From Anadara kagoshimensis (Eukaryota; Mollusca; Bivalvia; Arcoida; Arcidae), in NCBI GenBank assembly GCA_021292105.1, contig CM037868.1:31841812-31905811 (forward strand): a stretch of 64,000 bases of DNA, given 5' to 3'. The position numbers and the translations under genes are program-made. Of the stretch, positions 24,469 to 37,280 are shown piece after piece (position 1 is the stretch's first letter; each line of letters opens with the position of its first letter). Below the pieces are notes generated by a model. The model did no database searches. It saw nothing but the letters and a program-made list of their open reading frames with translations, and was not told where the DNA came from.

Positions 24469-27400
24469 AGAGAGGAGAGAGAGAGAGAGAATCATTACCT
24501 GAAGTACCCGAGACGGGTTTGATAAAGAACGGAGATGAAACTGGATTGGTGATTGAACACTGGATTGCGTCGTTAGTGGGATCAGTGATGTTAAGGGTAC
24601 TCAACAGCTGTTCCAGGATATGATCCTCGTGTAGGCTAGTGGTGTCCGGTAGGTTGTTTATTGTGCATGGTAGGTTCGGGTCTATATTGATCACGAAGGT
24701 GCTGGTTACGGGATCTTTACTGTCCGTACACTCTATGTTTAGGGTATATTGTGGCGTGATGTCATAATCCAAACCTGCATTTGCGTTGACGTAGAGATTC
24801 TTATCTGTAAATATAAATACGAATGGAGTCAGCTGTACCATGTGATCAAGACCCCTTAACCTCTGTGTGGCACGCTTTCTCGGAGATGAGGGCTTTATAG
24901 TACAGACCTGTCGAAAGTTCGATGTGTCGAAACACTGAGCTAACGAAAAAAGAGTCGAAACTCCGATTCCGAGTGGCTGAGTATCTAGTGATGGTTGGTT
25001 GGTTGAATGTTGCTTAACGTCACATCAGCAATTTTTCAGATATTCGCGACAAGAACTATTTTATTAATCTCTATGGATTAATCTATGAACAATTTCGTGT
25101 ATGTATGTGAAATGCGAGTGTGTTTTATGGTCTGCCTTGTACACGTTGTACTTGCACGCACTCATGGCGACTTTAACGTGCTAGCTCACAGAGACAAAAC
25201 GTCGCAGACAAGCGTGTCCCTCCTCCAGTCACATTATACTGATACCATGGCCAGGTGAACCAGTAAAGGCCAACGTCAAAGCGATTCACTTTCCTAAATG
25301 TGTTCTGAGCGGGGCTCGAACACACAGCGGTGAGAGACGCTGGATTTGTATCCATTAGGCCATTGTGGCCGCTAAACATCTAGTGACCGAAAAGGTCATG
25401 AAATGTGTCGATATATATACCTGCAGTGAGAAACCCAGATGAGCTGGCGATTCAACAATTCTAATATATAAGCTTAGCGTTAAATTTTCGACAGGTCTGT
25501 ACTGTGGTTCTATTGTTTGTTTTAATTGTACATTTAGGTATGACCTGTTATTTAAGCAGACTGGTCCATATCACATAAATCATACCTTGCTGAAGGATTA
25601 AAAAGCAAACGTCAAGTCAACCCTTACATTTAGAATCGTGTTTAAAAGTGGGTTTTTTTGGCGATGATTTCTAAAGAATGCTTGATTGAACAGATAAGTG
25701 ATATATTAGCAGGGACTTTTTTGGAGTTTGCGCAATATTACATTTCATTCGCCTTAACGAAACTATTTCATTGCAAAATAACGTCAGTCTTCAAAAAGGG
25801 TCCCATATGAATAGTGATACGTATATTGTCGATATTTGTGATGACACCATATGCTCTCTGTAACGGTTTATTTTATCCCCATGAAATATTTTCCTAGAAC
25901 AATATTTTCTTGTGAAATACGTTCCATGAATAATATTTTAAGAATAAGTCATGATATTAACCTTCTGGATAGATTTTACTATGAAATTTTATCCTTCCAG
26001 ACACATTTTCACCTGAGTAAAATTATCGATTACTTACCTGTAGTAAGCGTAAATGGAGCTGATGCTGGCGTAGAACCGGTGATCGAACACGTGACCTGAT
26101 CGCTCGGATCAGTTGCGTTAACGGTGTACAGCAACAACTGCTGTGTCTGGTCTTCACTCAGTAGGTAAGTATATGGGAGGTTGTGAATAGTTGGTGGCTG
26201 TAAAAAAAAGAGAGGTTGTGAATAGTTGGTGGCTGTGAAAAAAAAGAAAATGGGAGGTTGTGAATAGTTGGTGGCTGTGAAAAAAAGAAAATGGGAGGTT
26301 GTGAAAAGTTGGTGGCTGTGAAAAAAAGAAAATGGGAGGTTGTGAATAGTTGGTGGCTGTGAAAAAAGAAAATGGGAGGTTGTGAATAGTTGGTGGCTGT
26401 GAAAAAAAAGAAAATGGGAGGTTGTGAATAGTTGGTGGCTGTGAAAAAAAGAAAATGAGAGTTTGTGAATAGTTGGTGGCTGTTAAAAAAAAAAAAATGG
26501 GAGGTTGTGAATAGTTGGTGGCTGTTAAAAAAAAAAATGGGAGGTTGTGAATAGTTGGTGGCTGTTAAAAAAAAAGAAAATGAGAGGTTGTGAATAGTTG
26601 GTGGCTGTTAAAAAAAAAAGAAAATGGGAGGTTGTGAATAGTTGGTGGCTGTTAAAAAAAGAAAATGGGAGGTTGTGAATAGTTGGTGGCTGTTAAAAAA
26701 AAGAAAATGAGAGGTTGTGAATAGTTGGTGGCTGTGAAAAAAAGAAAATGGGAGGTTGAGAATAGTTGGTGGCTGTGAAAAAAAGAAAATGGGAGGTTGA
26801 GAATAGTTGGTGGCTGTGAAAAAAAAGAAAATGGGAGGTTGTGAATAGTTGGTGGCTGTGAAAAAAAATAAATAAACAGTGAAAGCTCATTATAATGTCC
26901 TTCTATAACTCTGCCACCTTACCGACGTCACAAACAACCTTGTCATTTTAAATAGACAGAATTTTTTTCTGTCGTCAACGGCCCATGAGACCTATCATCA
27001 ATAAAACAGCCGTTGACGACTGGAATAATTCGGTCTACATTTTGACGTGAAATAAACAACGTTGACATAGAGTAGTCTCCCTTTCTCTATATAACGGATC
27101 GTGAGACCTATCGTCAATAAAAACAGCCGTTTACGAGTGGAATGATTCAGTCATTTTGAAGTAAAATTAACAACGTTGACATAGAGTAGCCTCCCTTTCT
27201 CTATATAACGGGTCATGAGACCGTTTCATCAATAAAAACAGTCGTTGACGGCTAGAATGACCCGGTCTGCATTTTGAAGTAAAATAAACAACGTTGACAT
27301 AGAGTAGTCTCCCTTTCACTATATAACTATCACCAATAAAAACAGCTGTTGACGACTGTCTGGAATAATCCGGTCTGCATTTTGAAGTGAAATGAACAAC

Positions 27401-30400
27401 GTTGACATAGAGTAGTCTCCCTTTCTCTATATAATTACTCATGAGACCTATCGTCAATAAAAACAGTCGTTGCCGGCTAGAATGACCCGGTCTACATTTT
27501 GACGTGAAATAAACAAAGTTGACATAGAGTAGTCTCCCTTTCTCTATATACAGTAAAACGCGAATCGAAACTGTCAAGTTCTGGTGTTCTGGAGAAAAAA
27601 ATAGGCCTACAGACAAGAATAATTGTGTCCACACAACTACGGTAGTTTAGCTCCATATGTGGAAGGTAGGGGTTTCGCAGATCCAGTAGCTGTTCTTTCG
27701 TCAAGCACTCAATACTGTAGTTCTAAATGAAAGTCATGGAGTCCTTTGAACGAGATTGATTAATTGATGAAATGAATTTTACGTTCCAGTCAAGAATATT
27801 TTACATATATCGAAACATCACCAGCTATAGGTAAAGTGGCGGAAATTTTTATCTTTGCAGTGCGTTCAGGGCAAATATTCACAGAGGGTTCTTTTACGTG
27901 CCACGTCTGCCATGACACGGGGTCTCGCTTTTAATAGTCTCTTCCAAAGAACCGTAAGACTTTTATTTCTAAATACCGAGTGTTTGGCAAAAGAACAGTC
28001 ACAACCAATTTTCAGGTCTTGGTCAAACCCGACCAGGGTTTGAACCCAAGGCCTCCCAAATACCGAGTTAGCAATGAACTATTTGAGCTACCGTAGGGGC
28101 CACCGAAAGAGTCCTTAAAACTAATCCCCTGTGTCAGGATAGGCGTGGAACCCTCCCTCTACATTACCCCCAGCAATGGGTAAACCAGTCTGTACCGATA
28201 TTAGCGTCACCTGACCAAGCAGTAAATCAAATTTTAAAGTCGGTATCGTCCAGTCGGCACTCGAGTCAACGACCTACCACATCCGGAATACTCTACCATT
28301 TGAGCTACAGTAGTGGTATCTTTCCGTGCCAGGATAGACGTGGAGCTGGAACAATTAAGAAACCGTCCCTGTTTATAAGTCTGAGCATTGTGTTAACCAT
28401 TCTATACTGATACCGAGCATCAGCCGACCAAGCAGTAAATCCAATTTTAAAGTCAGCATGGCCCAGTAGGGGTTCGAATCCACGATTTTCCGCTCCCAAG
28501 GCATACGTTTAACTAGCCATTTATCGGGTGGATCATCCTACATGAATATTCCTATTAAAGGGTCAAACGAATAGGCCAATATTGTTTGCCTATATATGAA
28601 AACACGGTTTTAATATAGTGCGTAAAAGTTTGACCTGGGCGTTTGACCTTTAATTTGAATATTCATACAGAAATACCCAATGTGTAATATAGGGGTTATA
28701 TACATTTGATATATAGGGAAAGATGGTAGTAATACTTCTATCGGGTGTTTATAGTAATGAATCATGCTGTCTTACCTAAATTATAAAGTAAATTAGCCCA
28801 ATATAATATTCAAATTAAAGGTCAAGCGGCCAGGTCAAACCTGACGTACTTTACCTATTTCTGTAAAAAAAATAAAAAAAAAATAACTCACACTCTTGCC
28901 AAAACAGCGCTTACGGACTACAGTCCAACCTGCCTTAGAGGCCACCTCTGTGAAAAGGCCACCTGCTTATAAAGGCCAGTACAAAATGATATCCCAAACT
29001 GTTCTATTTTCATATCATTTGAACCTGTATATAAAGGTCACCTGCCCATAAAGGCCACTTTTACTGGTTCCCTTGGGTGACCTTTCTAGACAGGTTTGAC
29101 TGTATTCATATCATTTGAACCTGTATATAAAGGTCACCTGCCCATATAGGCCACTTTTACTGGTTCCCTTGGGTGACCTTTCTAGACAGGTTTGACTGTG
29201 TATAATGTACTTACTATATTTGCAATTTGTATGGTAAGCCGACCAGTGTCTTGGTTCCCACATTTATCTGTAGTCTGAAAATCAATGGTGTATGTACCGG
29301 ACGAAAGACTTCCTTGTGATCTTACTTCAACTAAAAATAGAAAATGGAAAACTGAGTACTACAATCAGGGGTGAAACACCATATCTGAAATACGTTACTT
29401 AAAAAGTTTATGGCCGTCATCACAGTACTGTTGATAAGTTTGAAGTCTCTGTCCCCAGCATTGCCCTAAATATATTTGACGTTCCTTGGTTCCATGTTCC
29501 TTTCACACATTTTTGATTACACACGTGGCGGGTGTAGCTAGCTGAACAGGAGGTGCTTACCGTTCCGGAGCACCCGGCCTCATTTCCCTGGTGGAAGTTC
29601 CCGTGTCTAACCGGACTTTTTACTTTGCTTCTGGATTGTGATTCGGACATGGATCAGTATGTTTGTTTTTGTTTATTAAGCTGATAATGCATTATTTTAA
29701 TATAGCCAATCGTGACGGCCATGAAACTTTTTGAGGGCCTTAATTAGCCTAGGCTTGCAAAATCCCTGAGTCAACAATTTATTTTCAAGAAGCCTGTTTC
29801 GCTGTACAAAGTCCCTGTTTATGGAACAAGCTCTACCATAGCGTATTAATTAGGAAACAAATACACCATAAGCAGGAGAAGCAGATATATTGCTGCATAG
29901 AAAAAGGAAAGTTGACAATAGGAAACTTTTAGTCATCGCGTTTGTCAGAAAGTTTCCAATATAGCCTTTCTTCGGCGTCATAATTCAGGTATAAGTCTAA
30001 ATATGAAGCAGAACTTAAGGAATCAGTCGTGTCCTTTATTTCAAGCTCACTAGGATAGATGACATTCACATAGTCTCCAAAATTAGGATTGTTAAGAGAC
30101 AGAACGTCATCTATATATCTGTATATTGAGTTAAATAATTTGGCGACAGTCTTCTTTCCAGATTTAACAAGGTTCTGCATAAATTCTGCTTCATAAGCTT
30201 TTACGATTGGCTATCTCAAAAATACTTTGTTAGCGTTATTACAACACTTGCGATTGTCTATATTAAAATAGAACATTAACGCTTTATAACATCACTTACG
30301 ATTGGCTAGATTCAAATAAAACAAACCATGTGGGTTTTATTACAGCACTTATGATTGGTTTTATCGAGGTGGGTGACACATTGCGAGCTTAATTACAAAA

Positions 30401-33400
30401 GCTACGATTGGCTCAATTATAGATAAATATTGATAGCTTATTACAGTCCTTACGATTGGCTATTATTAAAATAAAACAACGCTTACGATTGATTATATCT
30501 GAGCAATACATTGCCGGCTTTTTACAACACTTTCGATACGACATATTCAAATAAAACAATGTCAGTTATATTACAGCTCTCACGATTAGCTATACAGCAA
30601 TAACACGGTGCCGATTGGCTATAAAAATACTACATTTCCACACTAACGATTGGTTACATTTAAATAAAACAACACATGCGATTAACTGGATTAAAACAAC
30701 ACTAACGATTGGCTACAATAAAGCAACAATTACCATTGGCTGGATTAAAACAACACTTACGACTGGCTGGCTTAAAACAACACAAACGATTGGCTACAAT
30801 AAAGCAACACTTTCGATTGGCTGGATTATATCAACACTTATGACTGGCTGAATTTAAGCAACGCTTACGATTGGTTGTATTAAAACAACACTAACGATTG
30901 GCTACAATAAAGCAACACTTTCGATTGGCTGGATTATATCAACACTTATGATTGGCTAAATTTAAGCAACGCTTACGATTGGTTGTATTAAAACAACACT
31001 TACGATTGGCTGGATTGAAAAACAATTACGATTGGCTGGATTAAAACAACACTTCCGATTGGCTTGATTAAAAAAACAAGTACGATTGGCTGGATTAAAA
31101 CAACACTTACAATTGGCTCGAATAAAACAACACTTACGATTGGCTGGATTAAAACCAGCTTACGATTGATTGGATTAAAACATCACTACGATTGGCTGGA
31201 TTAAAAAAAACCACTCACGATTGACAACAATTAAACAACACTTACGATTAGCTAGATTAAAAACAATTACGATTGGCTACAATTAAACAACACTTACGAT
31301 TGGTTGGATTAAAAAAACCACTTACGATTGGCTGGATTAAAACAACATTTACGATTGGCTGGATTATAACAACAATTACGATTGGCTGGAATAAAAAAAA
31401 CACTTACGATTAGCTACAAGAAAACAACGCTTACAATTGGCTAGAATTAAACATTACTTACGATTGGCTGGATTAAAACAACACTTACGATTGGCTACAA
31501 GAAAACAACACTTACGATTGGCTAAATTAAAACACACTTACGATTGGCTGAATTAAAACAACACTTACGATTGGCTGGATTAAAGGTAAACATGGTTGAT
31601 CCGGTATTTGCTGTAGTAATTGTCGTTAACACATCGTTTGCGTCTGTGTCCGTGATAATAAGTGTAAAGATGAGCGTGTTAGCGGGTGTACTGTCAACAT
31701 AAATAACCGATCCGGGAAGATTGGTAATCACGGGTGACGCCACTGAAACAAAATGCGTTAATTGTAGTAAAACTAACCAATCTGACAGAATAAGTAAAAT
31801 GGCGTGACGCAATAAAGGTTGGCCGCTGTACTACGTGATACCCTCTAACGTTTGTGCGAATCATTTTTTCCAATAAATATGAAATCGCATAAGATGATAT
31901 TTTCCCGTAAAAACGACGTTTATTCCGGAATTTATGACGTTCCGCACAAATGTTAAGTGGTATTGATCGCGTGGTACAGCGGCGAACCCAATTCAAACAA
32001 TATGCAAAATAGAGACGTGCGAGGAGGCACAAAAAGAAACTGATGCATCAAAATTGGTAATCGCGGATGACGCCACTGATTAACAAAATGTGAATTAAAG
32101 AGATTGGTTTGTCTACATTGGTTGGTTGATTAATCGTTGCTTAACGTTACATCTGCAATATTTCAGCTATTCTCGACGAGAACTATTATTATTAATCTCT
32201 ATGGATTGATCTATGAACAATTTCGTGTATGCATATGAAGTGCGAGTGTGCTGTATGGTATACCTTGTACCAGGGCGACTTTAAGACGCTATCTCACCGA
32301 GTCAGTACGCCGCAGACACATTATACTGATACCAGGTGAACCAGTAAAGGCCAACGGCAAGAAAAATATATTTTTCCACATGTGATCTGAGCGGGTCGAA
32401 CTCACAGCGGTGAGAGACCCTGGATTTGTAGACTGACGGCTGATCCATTAGGCCACTGCGGCCTCTGAAACAGACTGAGGAAACAGACTGAGGAAGGTAG
32501 AGTAAATGCGTAAAAGTAATACTTATGATTTACTTTAATTTCTTATATTTTGCCGTTTTGAGAAATTTACAGAAAACCAAGAGAAAAATTGTTGTGGATA
32601 GATTATAAATAAAATGTATAATTACATGGTCCAAGAATGGCTTTGATCCCGTAATCTCGATTAGTCTGTGTTGTGACTGCACCCCAGTTGAATGTTGTAC
32701 TTGGTCTACTGTAACCGGTAGTTATTTGGTAATTATGACCGTTGCCATAGGTTACGAAGGTGCTTCCTGGAAAATGCCTGTAAGTAGATGTTATTTGTTT
32801 ATGAAATTGTAGTGACTTTTCGCGGTGTAAAACCACCAGTTTTTAATTTCGCATCGTATTTTGCGAGTTTTGGGTTCGAACCGTTGCCTGGTCTGACCAA
32901 GACTTAAAAATAGGCAGTGACTGTTTTTTTTTCGCCAAAAACCACGCATTTTATTTTTTAAATTGAAAGTAATGCAACTGTACGGGGGATACCTTAAAAA
33001 CCAATGACTCACGTCACGGCAGGCGTGGTATGTTAAAGAAATCTTACTGCACACAGCCTTGAGCCTACCGCAAACGTACTGTTTAATGAGACCACTGCAG
33101 TGGCTCAGCTAGAAGAGTGCTGGATCCGTTAGTGGGACGTCCTTGAACCCTGACCGGATCTGACCCAATATACTTGAAAGTGGGTAGTGACTGTTCTTTC
33201 GCCAAGCACTCGGAATTATGAAATGAATGTCCCGGTTCTTTCGGATTGGAAATGAAAATAAGCTACTAGTATGCCCCGTGTCACGGTAGGCATGGCACGA
33301 TAAAGAACCCTGCTGTATAATGCCATCCAGCGCAACGCACAAGCAAAATTTCTGCTCCTTTCGGCGACGTCTCGATATAAGTGAAATATTCTTGACTATG

Positions 33401-33978
33401 AGTAAAACCCCATTACTCAACTCAAAACTTTTATGACCTTCATTACAATATTGTCAAGTCAAATTTGACTTCACGCGTGGCGGGAGTAGCTAGCTAAATA
33501 GAAGGTACTTACCCTTCCGGAGAACCCGGTATTGCCTCCCTGGTTAAAGACAGCTTTGCTTTAGGGTTGTGATTTGGACATAGATCGGTATGTTTTTTTC
33601 AACTTTGTTTTGTTGGGATGGTGATTTGAACATAGATTATTATGTTTGTTTTTACTTTGTTTTACGGGGTAGTGATTTGGACCTGGATTGGTATGTTTGT
33701 TTTTTACTTTGTTTTTTGGGGATGGTGATTTGGACATGGATTGGTACATGCGTATTCAGTGTTGGTTACATACTCACATTCCTATGAAATCTCCGGTATC
33801 GAGAATAATTTGGTTGGCTGTTGTAGGTGTGAAACTGTAAGTATTTGACGCCGCTAAATAAATAAATAAATAAAATAATAAATCCCTATGGAATCTCTGG
33901 TATCGAGAATAATTTGGTCGACAGTGACAGGTGTGAAACTGCAAGTATTTAACGTGGTTAGATAAATGAATGAATGAA

Positions 33979-34033
<55 letters not shown>

Positions 34034-37000
34034 ATTTCTTCTCGAGACGGAATTTATGTACTTTGCGACTAACATTACATGTCTGCTAAAACAGACCACA
34101 AATTTGAAGAAAAAAAATATTTAAAAAAATAAAAATAGAAAATTGAAAATAAAATAAATAAACCAGCAAATAAAAATTTAATACTTATAATAATTAAACA
34201 TTGTTAATAGCAACAGCATGTTGAAAGCCTAACACTAAATTAACGGATTTTGTCGAATCTGCATTTTATCTTGGACATTTGACAACTTTATAGCAGCTTT
34301 TCAGACATTAGCTATGGATATCTCGACCACTCAAAAGTCAAGCTTCGACTCCTTTTCGTCAGCTCGGTGTTAAACTTTCGACAGGTCAGTACTGTATATC
34401 TCGACACTTTGTATGCAGCTTTTTGACCAGCTATCGATATACCGGTTACTCGGCGGCCAAGCTTCGACTCCTTTTCGTCAGCTCGGTGTTAAACTTTCGA
34501 CAGGTCAGTACTGTATATCTCGACACTTTGTATGCAGCTTTTCGACCAGCTATCGATATACCGGTTACTTGGCGGCCAAGCTTCGATTCTTTTTCGTCAG
34601 GTCAGTGTCAAACTATCGACAGGTCTGTACAGGTCTCGATACATTGGATACGGCATTTCGACCACTAGCTAACAATTGATTCGCCACCAATTCGGCACTA
34701 TAGTGTTCAACTTTCGACAGGTCTATACTGTATACACGAACAGTTGATTCGGCACTAATTCGACACTATAGTGTTACACTTTCGACAGGTCTGTACTGTA
34801 TATACGAACAGTCGATTCGGCACTAATTCGGCACTTTAGTGTTAAACTTTCGACAGGTCTGTACTGTATATACGAACAGTCGATTCGGCACTAATTCGGC
34901 ACTTTAGTGTTAAACTTTCGACAGGTCTGTACTGTATATACGAACAGTCGATTCGGCACTAATTCGTCACTGTAGTGTTCAACTTTCGACAGGTCTGTAC
35001 TGTATATACGAACAGTCGATTCGGCACTAATTCGGCACTTTAGTGTTAAACTTTGGACAGGTCTATACTGTATATACGAACAGTCGATTCGGCACTAATT
35101 CGTCACTGTAGTGTTCAACTTTCGACAGGTCTGTACTGTATATACGAACAGTCGATTCGGCACTAATTCGGCACTTTAGTGTTCAACTTTCGACAGGTCT
35201 GTACTGTATATACGAACTGTCGATTCGGTACTAATTCGGCACTTTAGTGTTAAACTTTCGACAGGTCTGTACTGTATATACGAACTGTCGATTCGGTACT
35301 AATTCGGCACTATAGTGTTAAACTTTTGACAGGTCTGTACTGTATATACGAACAGTCGATTCGGTACTAATTCGGCACTTTAGTGTTAAACTTTTGACAG
35401 GTCTATACTCTATATACGAACAGTTGATTCGGCACTAATTCGGCACTATAGTGTTAAACTTTTGACAGGTCTATACTCTATATACGAACAGTTGATTCGG
35501 CACTAATTCGGCACTATAGTGTTAAACTTTTGACAGGTCTGTACTGTATATACGAACAGTCGATTCGGTACTAATTCGGCACTATAGTGTTAAACTTTGG
35601 ACAGGTCTGTACTGTATATACGAACAGTCGATTCGGCACTAATTCGGCACTATAGTGTTAAACTTTGGACAGGTCTGTACTGTATATACGAACACTCGAT
35701 TCGGCACTAATTCGGCACTATAGTGTTAAACTTTGGACAGGTCTGTACTGTATATACGAACACTCGATTCGGCACTAATTCGACACTATAGTGTTAAACT
35801 TTCGACAGGTCTGTACTGTGTATACGAACAGTCGATTCGGCACTAATTCGGCACTATAGTGTTAAACTTTTGACAGGTCTGTACTGTATATACGAACATC
35901 GATTCAGCACTAATTCGGCACTGTAGTGTTAAACTTTGGACAGGTCTGTACTGTATATACGAACAGTTGATTCGGCACTAATTCGTCACTATAGTGTTAA
36001 ACTTTGGACAGGTCTGTACTGTATATACGAACATCGATTCGGCACTAATTCGACACTATAGTGTTAAACTTTGGACAGGTCTGTACTGTATATACGAACA
36101 CTCGATTCGGCACTAATTCGTCACTATAGTTTTCAACTTTCGACAGGTCTGTACTGTATATACGAACAGTCGATTCAGCACTAATTCGTCACTATAGTGT
36201 TAAACTTTGGACAGGTCTGTACTGTATATACGAACACTCGATTCGGCACTAATTCGTCACTATAGTTTTCAACTTTCGACAGGTCTGTACTGTATATACG
36301 AACAGTCGATTCAGCACTAATTCGTCACTATAGTGTTAAACTTTGGACAGGTCTGTACTGTATATACGAACATCGATTCAGCACTAATTCGTCACTATAG
36401 TGTTAAACTTTGGACAGGTCTGTACTGTATATACGAACACTCGATTCGGCACTAATTCGTCACTATAGTTTTCAACTTTCGACAGGTCTGTACTGTATAT
36501 ACGAACAGTCGATTCAGCACTAATTCGTCACTATAGTGTTAAACTTTTGACAGGTCTGTACTGTATATACGAACAGTCGATTCGGCACTAATTCGTCACT
36601 TTAGTGTTAAACTTTTGACAGGTCTGTACTGTATATACGAACAGTTGATTCGGCACTAATTCGGCACTATAGTGTTAAACTTTTGACAGGTCTGTACTGT
36701 ATATACGAACAGTTGATTCGGGACCAATTCGTCACTATAGTGTTAAACTTTCGACAGGTCTGTACTATACCTACCATTAGTATGTGATACTTCGTTTTCC
36801 CCAATCAGTGTCCAGGTAGACAGTGTGGCACTAGTGTCCCTCCAGATTTGGAAATACCCAGTACCAGTGTTGGTCATGGCGTAGTACTCCCACGACTTCA
36901 CATATCCGCAGCAAACTGATTTGTACTGATCGTCCTGGGCATCTAACATTATACTGTTACCTGAAAAAATATCCCGAGACGAGCGTTGTACATACTTTTA

Positions 37001-37179
37001 TAATATATAATATAATAATAATACATTTTATTCGAGTGTCACGTGTTAATATAATAATAATAATAATAATAATAATATAATGTCGAGTGTTTGGCGAAAG
37101 AACTTTCAATCTTGAGTCAAACGCTGTCGGGGTTCCAACCCATTACCTCCCACTTACGGAGCGAACGTCATACCAACTA

Positions 37180-37224
<45 letters not shown>

Positions 37225-37244
37225 ATTTTATTCGAGTGTCACGT

Positions 37245-37280
<36 letters not shown>

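Noticed and set aside
27167..27704. Minus-strand frame of 155 codons with repeated YIEKGRLLYVN
   Set aside because: By-product of the ~115-bp tandem repeat inside intron 7.
33880..33961. Second copy of exon 4 as a real exon
   Set aside because: Both splice sites are destroyed.
34220..36770. CRISPR-like regular repeats
   Set aside because: Units are contiguous with no unique spacers, the genome is eukaryotic and no cas gene is present. The same applies to 30195-31590.
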